DNA of 64,000 bases, taken from the NCBI RefSeq assembly GCF_001889165.1, contig NZ_CP016020.1:3260501-3324500 (forward strand). Reading direction: 5' to 3'. Origin of the DNA: Bacillus weihaiensis. Lineage in GTDB: Bacteria; Bacillota; Bacilli; Bacillales; Bacillaceae. Position 1 is the stretch's first letter. The number at the start of each line of letters is the position of its first letter. Both the position numbers and the translations under genes were made by a program. Positions 25,830 to 33,089 of this stretch are shown here, in pieces. A model generated the notes under the pieces. It searched no databases. It saw nothing but the letters and a program-made list of their open reading frames with translations, and had not been told where the DNA came from.

Positions 25830-26083
25830 TACTCATCCCCCCTTTCCCCGATTACTCTATATAGAACGAGATATACCTTACATATGGGCCTACTTTTCAT
25901 TTATAAAATCGCCACACCATGACGAGAACCTATTGCACTTACATGTAATAAAGCCCTATTAAATAAGTATGCTAACAAGCCTTCAACTATGTATAATGTT
26001 TATAAGGGCAACCTAAGGGTAAAAATGTATAATAGGTTTTGGTAGATGAATAAAGTCTAAAGAAACAATGTGGAGGAATGGGT

Positions 26084-26443
26084 ATGGCAAACACTAAATC
26101 ATTATTGTGCGGGTTAATCGTTGGCGGACTTATCGGCGGTGCTGCAACCTTACTTTCTACACCTACTTCTGGGAAAGATGTTCGCAACAAGATAAAAAAT
26201 AATCGAAAACAGCTAGAAGATTATTTACAGCTTCTAAAAGAAGAAAGTACATTGCTAAAAGAACAAGTTTTAAAAACAGCAAAAGAAGGCTCAGAGGTCA
26301 TTAAAGAAGTCTCTGTGGATTTAAAGAAATCGATCTCTCAATTTCAACAAGAGATTGAACCACATAAAAGAGATCTACAAAATGAAATTGCTGAATTAGA
26401 AGATAAAATCAAACAACTTGAAAACACACTTCAGCATTCATAA
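26084..26443 (+). CDS. yhaH: YtxH-domain protein YhaH
   Basis: 119 residues. A glycine-rich hydrophobic N-terminus (LLCGLIVGGLIGGAATLLS), the sequence TPTSGKDVRNKIKNN typical of YtxH/gas-vesicle-like stress proteins, and then a long charged coiled coil to the end. Start taken as the ATG at 26084, seven bases after GGAGG; the ATG two codons earlier is too close. Role in general stress or the cell envelope is only inferred. Confidence 0.88.
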   Translation: MANTKSLLCGLIVGGLIGGAATLLSTPTSGKDVRNKIKNNRKQLEDYLQLLKEESTLLKEQVLKTAKEGSEVIKEVSVDLKKSISQFQQEIEPHKRDLQNEIAELEDKIKQLENTLQHS

Positions 26444-26474
26444 ACTTACAAGTAAATTATTTTTCTCTTCAATT

Positions 26475-26515
26475 AAAAAGTGTATGGGACAATCTATGTC
26501 TATACACTTTTTTTT
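26475..26515 (+). terminator. Terminator of yhaH
   Basis: Stem AAAAAGTGTAT/ATACACTTTTT with a 16-nt loop and a T-rich tail. Confidence 0.85.
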
Positions 26516-26643
26516 GCGTTTAATGGTTGATTTAATGGGATTTAACAAAATTTTTAAAAATTTAGTAAATTTATATCTTTATTAATCTTTATTTTATTGG
26601 CATAATAGAGTATAAGACAATTGGAGATCAGGGGTGACCGGTG

Positions 26644-27228
26644 ATGAATCATGAAAAGGAATATACAGTAAAGGAAGCCTTGTTATTTAGTCAACGAGTT
26701 GCACAGCTGAGTAAGGCATTGTGGAAATCCATTGAAAAGGATTGGCAGCAGTGGATTAAGCCATACGATTTGAATATTAACGAACATCATATTTTATGGA
26801 TTGCTGACCATTTAAACGGTGCATCTATTTCAGAGATTGCTAAGTTTGGTGTTATGCATGTTTCAACTGCCTTTAACTTTTCGAAGAAGCTTGAGGAGAG
26901 AGGCTACCTAGAGTTTTCTAAAAAAGCAGACGATAAGAGAAATACGTATATTAAACTAACAAATGAAGGACAGGAAGTTCTTTCAAAGCTATTAGAGGAC
27001 TTCAGCCCTGAGAGAAACTCAGTATTAAAAGGGGCTCTTCCCCTTCAGAACTTATTTGGTAAATTCCCAGAAATGATGGAAATGATGTGTATTATCCGAA
27101 ATATTTATGGGGATGACTTCATGGAGATCTTTGAGCAAACCTTTCATAATATTGAGGATAACTACAATGATAAGAATGGAATGCTTTCTAAAAATAATCC
27201 TGAATCAGAAGAACTCATCTCTAATTAA
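26644..27228 (+). CDS. hpr: MarR-family transition-state regulator Hpr (ScoC)
   Basis: 194 residues. The segment [20 protein letters not shown] and the winged helix with [20 protein letters not shown] are nearly the same as B. subtilis Hpr/ScoC. It represses extracellular protease and peptide transport genes and affects sporulation. The ATG at 26644 follows AGGGGTGACCGGTG; a GTG one codon upstream is an alternative. Convergent with yhaI, 3 bp apart. Confidence 0.95.
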   Translation: MNHEKEYTVKEALLFSQRVAQLSKALWKSIEKDWQQWIKPYDLNINEHHILWIADHLNGASISEIAKFGVMHVSTAFNFSKKLEERGYLEFSKKADDKRNTYIKLTNEGQEVLSKLLEDFSPERNSVLKGALPLQNLFGKFPEMMEMMCIIRNIYGDDFMEIFEQTFHNIEDNYNDKNGMLSKNNPESEELISN

Positions 27229-27231
27229 GCT

Positions 27232-27567
27232 TCAGGCATGAATAATCTTACTGAATTCCTCCATAAGCTCCCGATACAAGCTTTGTTTAAGTAGAGCTTG
27301 GACCGTTTCATCTACATTGAGTTTAGGATGTAATTGACCCGCAAATTGCGTAAGGAGATCGGTGTAGATCACTAATCCTTGCGCTTTTTGATCTTCATAC
27401 TGACTTTGTAATTCCTGACAAATCGCATGAATCCCTTCTATTTCTTCCTTCGTTAATCCATTCTTTATGACTAAATGAAAAAATGGACCTGCATTTTTAT
27501 CAATCATCTGAAAAAATAACGTTTGATAATATTCCAACGTTTCCAAACGTTTTTCTATTGAATCCAT
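27232..27567 (-). CDS. yhaI: DUF1878 protein YhaI
   Basis: 111 residues, all-helical, DUF1878 family: SIEKRLETLEYYQTLFFQMI at the start, then a second helical bundle. ATG at 27567 chosen for its AGAGGG site; the frame runs 16 codons further up without one. Function unknown. The position beside hpr is conserved in B. subtilis. Confidence 0.88.
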   Translation of the reverse strand: MDSIEKRLETLEYYQTLFFQMIDKNAGPFFHLVIKNGLTKEEIEGIHAICQELQSQYEDQKAQGLVIYTDLLTQFAGQLHPKLNVDETVQALLKQSLYRELMEEFSKIIHA

Positions 27568-27754
27568 TACTTTCCCTCTTTCTCTAACCCTTTGTTGTCC
27601 TTTATTGTATAGCATTCCCGAAAAATTAGAAAGTTTAACTTTTAGTGTTTTTTTTCATTAAAGCGTTTCCACTTAAAATACTGTATTGATTTTTTTTATA
27701 GCCCGTCGTAAAGTATGGTAGTACTTAGTTTTATGACGTTTGGACGGTGAAAAG

Positions 27755-28291
27755 ATGAACTGTTGGAAAACAATCAGTCTTTCAAAAGATGTTGGCATGT
27801 ATAGAATTTTATTTATTTCTCTGCTAACCTCCATTTTTGTATTTATAGTAACGTATTTACCTATTAACCTTTTATTTTCTAAAGTTCATCTTAAGGATGG
27901 TCATTTCCTGTTATTTATCCTTTTGATTCTTTGTATGATTCCGGCTCATAAATTTTTACACGCAATACCCTTACTACTAAGTGGTTGTCGTGTATCAATG
28001 AAAATAAATTATTACTTTCACTTACCAAGTATGCAAATTAATGCATGTAAAAGCATTAAAAAACGACAGATGATGTTATCGTTAATGACACCGTTTCTAT
28101 TTTTTACTGTTCTTTTTATTGCCGGAAGCCTTTGGCTACCTTCTTATATGCATTACTTTAGTATAGCAATGGCCATACACATAGGATTATGTGTACCTGA
28201 CTTTATTTTTACCAAGCATGTACTGTTTGCCCCAAAATTAAGTTATATTGAGGCCTTTGAAGACGGATACGAAATTTTAGTGCAGAAATAA
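27755..28291 (+). CDS. DUF3267-like membrane protein with a degenerate zincin motif
   Basis: 178 residues with four or five transmembrane helices. It occupies the place of B. subtilis yhaJ and resembles DUF3267, a family of putative membrane zinc proteases whose motif is HExxH. Here the motif position reads AHKFLHAIPLL: both histidines remain but the catalytic glutamate is lysine, so peptidase activity is unlikely. Start ATG at 27755 with GGTGA five bases upstream; an upstream in-frame TTG has no ribosome site. Family call from pattern only. Confidence 0.65.
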   Translation: MNCWKTISLSKDVGMYRILFISLLTSIFVFIVTYLPINLLFSKVHLKDGHFLLFILLILCMIPAHKFLHAIPLLLSGCRVSMKINYYFHLPSMQINACKSIKKRQMMLSLMTPFLFFTVLFIAGSLWLPSYMHYFSIAMAIHIGLCVPDFIFTKHVLFAPKLSYIEAFEDGYEILVQK

Positions 28292-28619
28292 TGGAATAGA
28301 AGAATAAATAGCGCATAAATATGGAAAGGGCTAGGGATCATTGCATTCTGGCCCTATTCATATTGAGAAGATTACTTTTTTAAAGACTCTGATCAACGTG
28401 AATATGTATTCCGTTACAGGCTTTCGCTTTTTTTAGCAGGCGGTTTCTAGCCCACACCAGTGCAGCTAATAATCTGTAGAAAAACATCTAAGACGATATG
28501 TAAGGGATAGATTCCATTGCCTCTTCTCCACTAATTTCTGTAAATGAACTGTCAATGCTATCTTTTTCATAAATAGTTTGGTAATCTAATATGTATATGA
28601 ATGGGAAGGGGGATCTCAT
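28292..28619. other. Intergenic, weak hairpin only
   Basis: 328 bp. An imperfect inverted repeat at 28318-28364 (AATATGGAAAGGGCTAG against CTGGCCCTATTCATATT) could end the upstream transcript but lacks a T run. I see no gene in the rest. Confidence 0.4.
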
Positions 28620-28799
28620 ATGATCATTTTCTTCATTTTGTTTGCAGTCTTTATCTTGTTTTATATAAACAAGCTTACAAATACTTTATGCTTGGTTCGC
28701 GAGATTCCTGAAGACAGACAAACAAAGGTTTTTAGAACAATTAATGTTCTTATTACCATTTTATTAATTTCATCTTACATAGAAAATTTGTATACGTAA
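28620..28799 (+). CDS. Small membrane protein, 59 residues
   Basis: Starts MIIFFILFAVFILFYINK (first helix), has a charged middle (VREIPEDRQTKVFR) and a second helix INVLITILLISSYI. AAGGGGG lies seven bases before the ATG and a terminator follows the stop, so it is a complete single-gene unit. Family not recognised. It lies between the yhaJ-like gene and the coat-peptide cluster, which hints at a sporulation role (inference). Confidence 0.7.
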   Translation: MIIFFILFAVFILFYINKLTNTLCLVREIPEDRQTKVFRTINVLITILLISSYIENLYT

Positions 28800-28816
28800 T
28801 GGAAGTATGAATATGG

Positions 28817-28850
28817 AAAAAGGGACTGGAACGACCAGCCCCTTTTGTTT
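28817..28850 (+). terminator. Terminator of the 59-residue gene
   Basis: 13-bp stem AAAAGGGACTGG.../...CCAGCCCCTTTT with one mismatch, then TGTTTTA. Confidence 0.75.
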
Positions 28851-28880
28851 TACTTGTAGGAAATTATAAATGATCGCTCT

Positions 28881-28925
28881 AAAACACAAAGACTCTCACA
28901 ATGTTAGCGAGAGTCTTTGTGTTTT
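28881..28925 (-). terminator. Terminator of the coat-peptide cluster
   Basis: 17-bp stem AAAACACAAAGACTCTC/GAGAGTCTTTGTGTTTT, after the last minus-strand microgene. Confidence 0.85.
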
Positions 28926-28934
28926 TCTTTTATC

Positions 28935-29018
28935 TTATAACCATGCTGCACCAACGATGATTAACAAGATGAATAATACAACGATTAACGCGAATCCACC
29001 TGCGTATGCTCCGCTCAT
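28935..29018 (-). CDS. YjcZ/SscA-like small spore coat peptide 1
   Basis: 27 residues: a short Gly/Ala head (MSGAYAGGF) followed by the family core ALIVVLFILLIIVGAAWL, a single hydrophobic helix. AAAGGGGGG lies upstream of the ATG. Proteins of this family (YjcZ, SscA) are tiny spore coat assembly components in Bacillus. It is the most divergent of the five copies and lies 48 bp after copy 2, probably on the same transcript. Confidence 0.85.
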   Translation of the reverse strand: MSGAYAGGFALIVVLFILLIIVGAAWL

Positions 29019-29066
29019 TATTACACCCCCCTTTATTTTAACTAGATTAATTTTCGTTATCTAGAA

Positions 29067-29153
29067 TTAGTAAAGGTAAGAAGCACCGATGATGATTAAC
29101 AAGATGAACAATACAACGATTAACGCAAAGCCATTTGAATAACCGTAGCTCAT
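29067..29153 (-). CDS. YjcZ/SscA-like small spore coat peptide 2
   Basis: 28 residues, MSYGYSNGF head and ALIVVLFILLIIIGASYLY core. AAGGAGG upstream. Preceded by a sigma-K-like -10 (29184-29192) and the TTGG..CCAA motif (29212-29227). Almost the same as copy 3, including its promoter region, so this pair arose by a recent duplication of about 190 bp. Confidence 0.88.
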   Translation of the reverse strand: MSYGYSNGFALIVVLFILLIIIGASYLY

Positions 29154-29183
29154 TTCTAATTACCTCCTTATTTCTTTTCCTTA

Positions 29184-29227
29184 TATCATATGGTTATTTA
29201 CTCTAGGTTGATTGGACGTTAGCCCAA
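29184..29227 (-). promoter_or_regulatory. Sigma-K-like promoter with upstream TTGG-N8-CCAA motif (copy 2)
   Basis: Minus-strand CATATGATA fits the sigma-K -10 consensus CATANNNTA. TTGGGCTAACGTCCAA lies about 31 bp upstream, centre to centre, near -40. The same arrangement recurs before copies 3 and 5. The half-site TGGGC fits the GerE pattern (TRGGY); that assignment is inference. Confidence 0.55.
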
Positions 29228-29263
29228 GTTTTTTACCTTCATTCATCTATTCAAAATCTTCTA

Positions 29264-29347
29264 TTAAAGGTAAGAAGCACCGATGATGATCAACAAGATG
29301 AACAATACAACGATTAACGCAAAGCTATTTGAATAACCGTATCCCAT
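29264..29347 (-). CDS. YjcZ/SscA-like small spore coat peptide 3
   Basis: 27 residues, MGYGYSNSF head and the core ALIVVLFILLIIIGASYL. AAGGAGGTCATTGGAA precedes the ATG. It has its own sigma-K-like promoter and motif at 29378-29421. Near-duplicate of copy 2. Confidence 0.88.
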   Translation of the reverse strand: MGYGYSNSFALIVVLFILLIIIGASYL

Positions 29348-29377
29348 TTCCAATGACCTCCTTATCTCTTTTCCTTA

Positions 29378-29421
29378 TATCATATGGTTATTTACTCTAT
29401 ATTGATTGGACGTTAGCCCAA
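29378..29421 (-). promoter_or_regulatory. Sigma-K-like promoter with upstream motif (copy 3)
   Basis: CATATGATA at 29378-29386 on the minus strand and TTGGGCTAACGTCCAA at 29406-29421, with the same spacing as copy 2. Confidence 0.55.
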
Positions 29422-29460
29422 GTTTGCACATACTATTTATCTATTTTTTAAATGCTACCC

Positions 29461-29544
29461 TTAAAGATAGGAAGCACCTATAATGATTAACAGAATGAAC
29501 AAGACAACAAGTAACGCAAAGTTATTTGATAATCCATGACTCAT
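29461..29544 (-). CDS. YjcZ/SscA-like small spore coat peptide 4
   Basis: 27 residues, MSHGLSNNF head and ALLVVLFILLIIIGASYL core, with AAGGAGGAATTTCAAC before the ATG. I see no sigma-K box of its own; it lies 77 bp after copy 5 and is probably read from that promoter. Confidence 0.87.
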   Translation of the reverse strand: MSHGLSNNFALLVVLFILLIIIGASYL

Positions 29545-29621
29545 GTTGAAATTCCTCCTTTTTATCTACTATCACGATTTTTTTATTTAACATAACTCTT
29601 TTCATGTTTTAAGTGAAAAGC

Positions 29622-29705
29622 TTAAAGATAAGAAGCCCCGACAATAATTAACAGAATAAACAGGACAACAACTAATGCAAATTGATTAGTAAAACCAGTA
29701 CTCAT
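29622..29705 (-). CDS. YjcZ/SscA-like small spore coat peptide 5
   Basis: 27 residues, MSTGFTNQF head and ALVVVLFILLIIVGASYL core, with AAGGAGGTAGGTAAAG before the ATG. First in transcription order. Promoter-like CATAGAATA and a degenerate motif lie upstream at 29733-29774. Confidence 0.87.
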   Translation of the reverse strand: MSTGFTNQFALVVVLFILLIIVGASYL

Positions 29706-29732
29706 CTTTACCTACCTCCTTAGCTTTCAAAA

Positions 29733-29774
29733 TATTCTATGTTGAAATAACCTATATGTTTGGACGTTTGCCCA
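29733..29774 (-). promoter_or_regulatory. Sigma-K-like promoter with degenerate upstream motif (copy 5)
   Basis: Minus-strand CATAGAATA (29733-29741) fits CATANNNTA. TGGGCAAACGTCCAAA (29759-29774) is the third, less perfect copy of the TTGGGCTAACGTCCAA motif, about 30 bp upstream. Confidence 0.5.
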
Positions 29775-29915
29775 TTTTCACAAAAATCATGATGATTACC
29801 TATTGTCTTCTTATGGAGCTCACTTTTATTAAGGAAAGCTCCATCTTGAATCCATGCATTTATGTTTTTTGAGCAAAGAGTCTTGAAAAAACTTTTTGAA
29901 CTTGTCACATTATGG

Positions 29916-29921
29916 TATAGT
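29916..29921 (+). promoter_or_regulatory. Probable extended -10 of prsA
   Basis: TGGTATAGT on the plus strand, preceded by a TTTTGA box 16 bp upstream. It gives prsA a leader of about 215 nt. Confidence 0.4.
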
Positions 29922-30140
29922 AAATCTTGTACTGTCAGAATTGGTGTTTTTCTCTAAAACGGAAACACTCCTTTATTTGCTGTTAAAACTTGGCCAAGCC
30001 ATGTTTTTTCTAATTAGGCTTTTTAAAGTGATGATGGAGCCAGGAAATAGAGTCTCTCTACTTCTCCCCTTCATCCATTTACTTATTAGAGCCTTCTAAT
30101 AAAGAATTTCTAAATATTATACTAGGAGTTGTATTAGAAA

Positions 30141-30989
30141 ATGAAAAAGGTAGCAATCGCATTAGCCGCAGCAACAAGTCTTTTCGCATTGAGCGCATGT
30201 AACAATGCTGGTGATTCTGAAGTTGTTGTCGAGACAAAAGCTGGCAACATTACGAAGGATGAATTTTACGAAGCAATGAAGGATCGTTTCGGTGGAGATG
30301 TTCTTACTGAGCTTGTTCATGAAAAAGTATTAAGTGAAAAATATGAAATAACAGATAAAGAAATCGATGAAGAGTTTGAAAATTTAAAAGCACAATATGG
30401 TGCACAATTTGAAAGTGTTGTTGAATTACAAGGTGAAGATGTCGTGAAACAAATGGTCAAGGTTGACCTTTTAAGAAAGAAAGCTGCTGAGGCGGAAGTT
30501 GAAGTAACAGACGAAGAGATTAAAGAATACCACGCTACATTAGAAGGTCAAGTGAAGGCAAGTCATATTCTTGTTGCTGACGAAGAAACGGCTAAAGAAG
30601 TGAAGAAGAAGCTTGATGATGGTGGAAATTTCGAAGAACTTGCTAAGGAATATTCTACTGATCCAGGATCCGCTCAAAACGGTGGAGAACTAGGCTGGTT
30701 TGGTGAAGGGGCAATGGTAAAAGAATTCCAAGATGCTGCATTTAAGCTAAAAGAAGGCGAAGTAAGTGAGCCTGTTAAATCTGAATTCGGTTATCATATC
30801 ATCAAAGTAACAGATACATATAAACCTTACGAAGAAATGAAAGAAGCACTAAAAGAAGACATCCGCAAACAAAAAGTTCAACAGCCTGATACTATTCAAA
30901 AGGCGTTAACTAATGCCATTGACGAGTCTAACGTTGAGGTTAAGGATGAAGACTTAAAAGACACGTTTAAAACAACTGAAGAAGAGTAA
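30141..30989 (+). CDS. prsA: Foldase lipoprotein PrsA
   Basis: 282 residues. Lipoprotein signal KKVAIALAAATSLFALSAC with lipidated C20, helical N-terminal chaperone region, then a parvulin peptidyl-prolyl isomerase domain at about 135-228 (KASHILVADEE, NGGELGWFGEGAMVKEF, FGYHIIKVTD), and a charged C-terminal helix. Folds secreted proteins outside the membrane; essential in B. subtilis. The ATG follows AGGAGTTGTATTAGAAA. It has its own terminator. Confidence 0.96.
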   Translation: MKKVAIALAAATSLFALSACNNAGDSEVVVETKAGNITKDEFYEAMKDRFGGDVLTELVHEKVLSEKYEITDKEIDEEFENLKAQYGAQFESVVELQGEDVVKQMVKVDLLRKKAAEAEVEVTDEEIKEYHATLEGQVKASHILVADEETAKEVKKKLDDGGNFEELAKEYSTDPGSAQNGGELGWFGEGAMVKEFQDAAFKLKEGEVSEPVKSEFGYHIIKVTDTYKPYEEMKEALKEDIRKQKVQQPDTIQKALTNAIDESNVEVKDEDLKDTFKTTEEE

Positions 30990-30995
30990 GAGGTT

Positions 30996-31040
30996 AAAAA
31001 GAGGGGGAATTCCGGACTAGGAATTTCACCTCTTTTTTTT
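30996..31040 (+). terminator. Terminator of prsA
   Basis: Long stem AAAAAGAGG(G)GGAATTCC / GGAATTTCACCTCTTTTT with one mismatch, followed by T residues. Confidence 0.85.
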
Positions 31041-31063
31041 GAGTGTACATACCACTCTTCTTT

Positions 31064-32134
31064 TTACCCCCTACAATATTCTTCTATTTGATGTTTACAA
31101 AGATCAAAGACATCGTCATGATGATAGGCTTTATACCATGACACGGTCTTATCAATCGTTTCTTGTACACTCCATTTCGGTGTCCACTTTAATAGATGGT
31201 TAGCCTTACTTATATCCAAGCTCAAAAGCTTTGCTTCATGCACGTTTTCTTCCTGATTGATCACCCACGACCCTTCTCCCCATGCCTCAACTAGTAATTT
31301 AACCATCTCTTCTACAGAAATATTTCCGTTTTCCCCAGGACCAAAGTTCCAAGCACCCGAAAAAGCAGGACCATGTAAAAGAATTTGTGAAGCTAGTAAG
31401 AGATACCCATACAATGGTTCTAACACATGCTGCCATGGACGAATGGATTGAGGTGAGCGAATGACAATGGATTTACCTGTTTCAAGTGCCTTCACACTAT
31501 CTGGGATAAGTCGATTTTCAGCCCAATCTCCTCCACCAATGACGTTTCCTGCCCTACCTGTTGAAATGACCTTTCCATGTTCTTGAAACCTAGATTCATG
31601 GAAAAAAGAATTACGATACGAAGCGACTAATAACTCGCAGCAAGCCTTACTTGAGCTATATGGATCATACCCTCCTAGAGGATCATTTTCTCGGTATCCC
31701 CAAACCCACTCTTTGTTTTCATAGCACTTGTCTGTCGTAATAACTATTCCTATTTTTGTTTCTTCTGTTTTTCTTATTGCTTCTAACAAATTCATCGTTC
31801 CCATTACATTTACGTCATACGTTTCTTTCGGGTTATTATACGAATATTTCACTAAAGGCTGTGCAGCTAAATGAAAGACAATTTCAGGGCGATATTGTTT
31901 GAAGACCTTTTCGAGTTCATGACGATCTCTTATATCACCTCTAAGATCATTCACCTTATCTTCTAAGCCTGACAAGACAAATAGATCCTTTTTCGTTGCT
32001 GGATCTAGTGAATAGCCAATTACTTTAGCACCAAGCATGTGTAACCATATTGATAACCAGGCTCCCTTAAATCCCGTATGTCCTGTTACAAGGACGGTTC
32101 GATCTTTAAATATATCTGCAAAATTAATTGTCAT
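31064..32134 (-). CDS. rfbG: CDP-glucose 4,6-dehydratase
   Basis: 356 residues, extended short-chain dehydrogenase. NAD-binding TGHTGFKGAWLSIWLHMLGA near the start, the TTDK segment, and the YxxxK pair in GGYDPYSSSKACCEL; the GFKGAWL variant separates RfbG from dTDP-glucose dehydratases. Converts CDP-glucose to CDP-4-keto-6-deoxyglucose. The ATG at 32134 has AAGGGG nine bases upstream and overlaps the preceding stop by 11 bp; eight further codons upstream are open but unsupported. Last gene of the glycan operon. Confidence 0.92.
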   Translation of the reverse strand: MTINFADIFKDRTVLVTGHTGFKGAWLSIWLHMLGAKVIGYSLDPATKKDLFVLSGLEDKVNDLRGDIRDRHELEKVFKQYRPEIVFHLAAQPLVKYSYNNPKETYDVNVMGTMNLLEAIRKTEETKIGIVITTDKCYENKEWVWGYRENDPLGGYDPYSSSKACCELLVASYRNSFFHESRFQEHGKVISTGRAGNVIGGGDWAENRLIPDSVKALETGKSIVIRSPQSIRPWQHVLEPLYGYLLLASQILLHGPAFSGAWNFGPGENGNISVEEMVKLLVEAWGEGSWVINQEENVHEAKLLSLDISKANHLLKWTPKWSVQETIDKTVSWYKAYHHDDVFDLCKHQIEEYCRG

Positions 32135-33089
32135 TTGACAGTACCCCTTGTTTGTCATCTTTATGTTGCTTATACCAATTTATTGTACGGAGCATCCCTT
32201 CTTCAAAAGAAATTGCAGGTTTCCACTGTAACAGCCTTTTCACTTTCGAAATATCTACTTGCGGTGTCATTCGTTCATTTTCTCTATATTTCAATGCTCC
32301 ATATTGAGGCTTTAAATCGGTGTCCATATGTGAAAAGATAGAATCAACGAAAAACCTCAAAGGGTAAACCTCCCCGCTTCCAATGTTAAAAATTTCATCA
32401 CTTATCTCTGTATGATGAATAGCTAATAGGAAGGCATCAATAATATTTTGGATGTAGCAATAATCTCTTACTTGTTCACAGGGAGTTAGTAAAACTTCTT
32501 TATCATGTAATAGTTGCTGGATCACATAACTAAATAACTTATGTGATTCCTCAGCTTCTCCAAACAAATTAAACGGTCTAAACGTGATACAATTTATCCC
32601 TAGTTGAGCTGCTAGCTGATGAGCAATAAGTGTTGCGGATGCTTTCGTACTTCCATAGATATCCACTGGTTTGAGTAACATCTCTTCCGTAATTACTTCA
32701 GCTTTTTCCCCATACTCAGAACTCGAGCCAAGATTAATTACTTTCTCAAGATTGTCACTGTATTGAGCTGCATATATAAGATGAGCGGTTCCTTGTATAT
32801 TTGTTTGAATTGCCTCTAAGTAATCATTGCCTTTGCTATTAACACCATAAGCCGCGAAATGAAAAATAATATGTGGCTGGAAGGTTTCAATAGCATGCTT
32901 GATATCGTTGAATACAGATAGATCTCCTCTAAACAGCTGTATGTGTGGAAGAGCCTCTTTTATTCTCCAAGGATTCGAGGTATTTCTTGAAAAAACAGCA
33001 ACCTCATACTCTTGATATACTCGGTTTATTAAATGTGAGCCAATAAATCCAGTTCCTCCAGTTATAAAAATTCTTTTTTTCGTATTCAT
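32124..33089 (-). CDS. NAD-dependent sugar epimerase/reductase
   Basis: 321 residues, extended short-chain dehydrogenase. ITGGTGFIGSHLI NAD-binding start, HFAAYGVNSKG, SSSEYGEK and active pair in DIYGSTKAS. Probably reduces or epimerises the CDP-4-keto sugar made by the RfbG-type enzyme, by analogy with CDP-abequose or CDP-paratose synthases; no RfbH-type dehydrase gene is present, so the product is more likely a 6-deoxyhexose than a 3,6-dideoxyhexose (inference). Starts 4 bp inside the end of the glycosyltransferase gene. Confidence 0.82.
   Translation of the reverse strand: MNTKKRIFITGGTGFIGSHLINRVYQEYEVAVFSRNTSNPWRIKEALPHIQLFRGDLSVFNDIKHAIETFQPHIIFHFAAYGVNSKGNDYLEAIQTNIQGTAHLIYAAQYSDNLEKVINLGSSSEYGEKAEVITEEMLLKPVDIYGSTKASATLIAHQLAAQLGINCITFRPFNLFGEAEESHKLFSYVIQQLLHDKEVLLTPCEQVRDYCYIQNIIDAFLLAIHHTEISDEIFNIGSGEVYPLRFFVDSIFSHMDTDLKPQYGALKYRENERMTPQVDISKVKRLLQWKPAISFEEGMLRTINWYKQHKDDKQGVLSNDN

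Larger units (their letters stand above)
29706..30140. other. Region between coat peptides and prsA
   Basis: 435 bp. It holds the copy-5 promoter on the minus strand and the prsA promoter and about 215-nt leader on the plus strand. Short open frames here (for example 29896-30099) lack ribosome sites. I see no riboswitch signature in the leader. Confidence 0.5.

Noticed and set aside
29896-30099. 67-codon plus-strand frame in the prsA leader
   Set aside because: No ribosome site; it overlaps the probable prsA promoter and leader.
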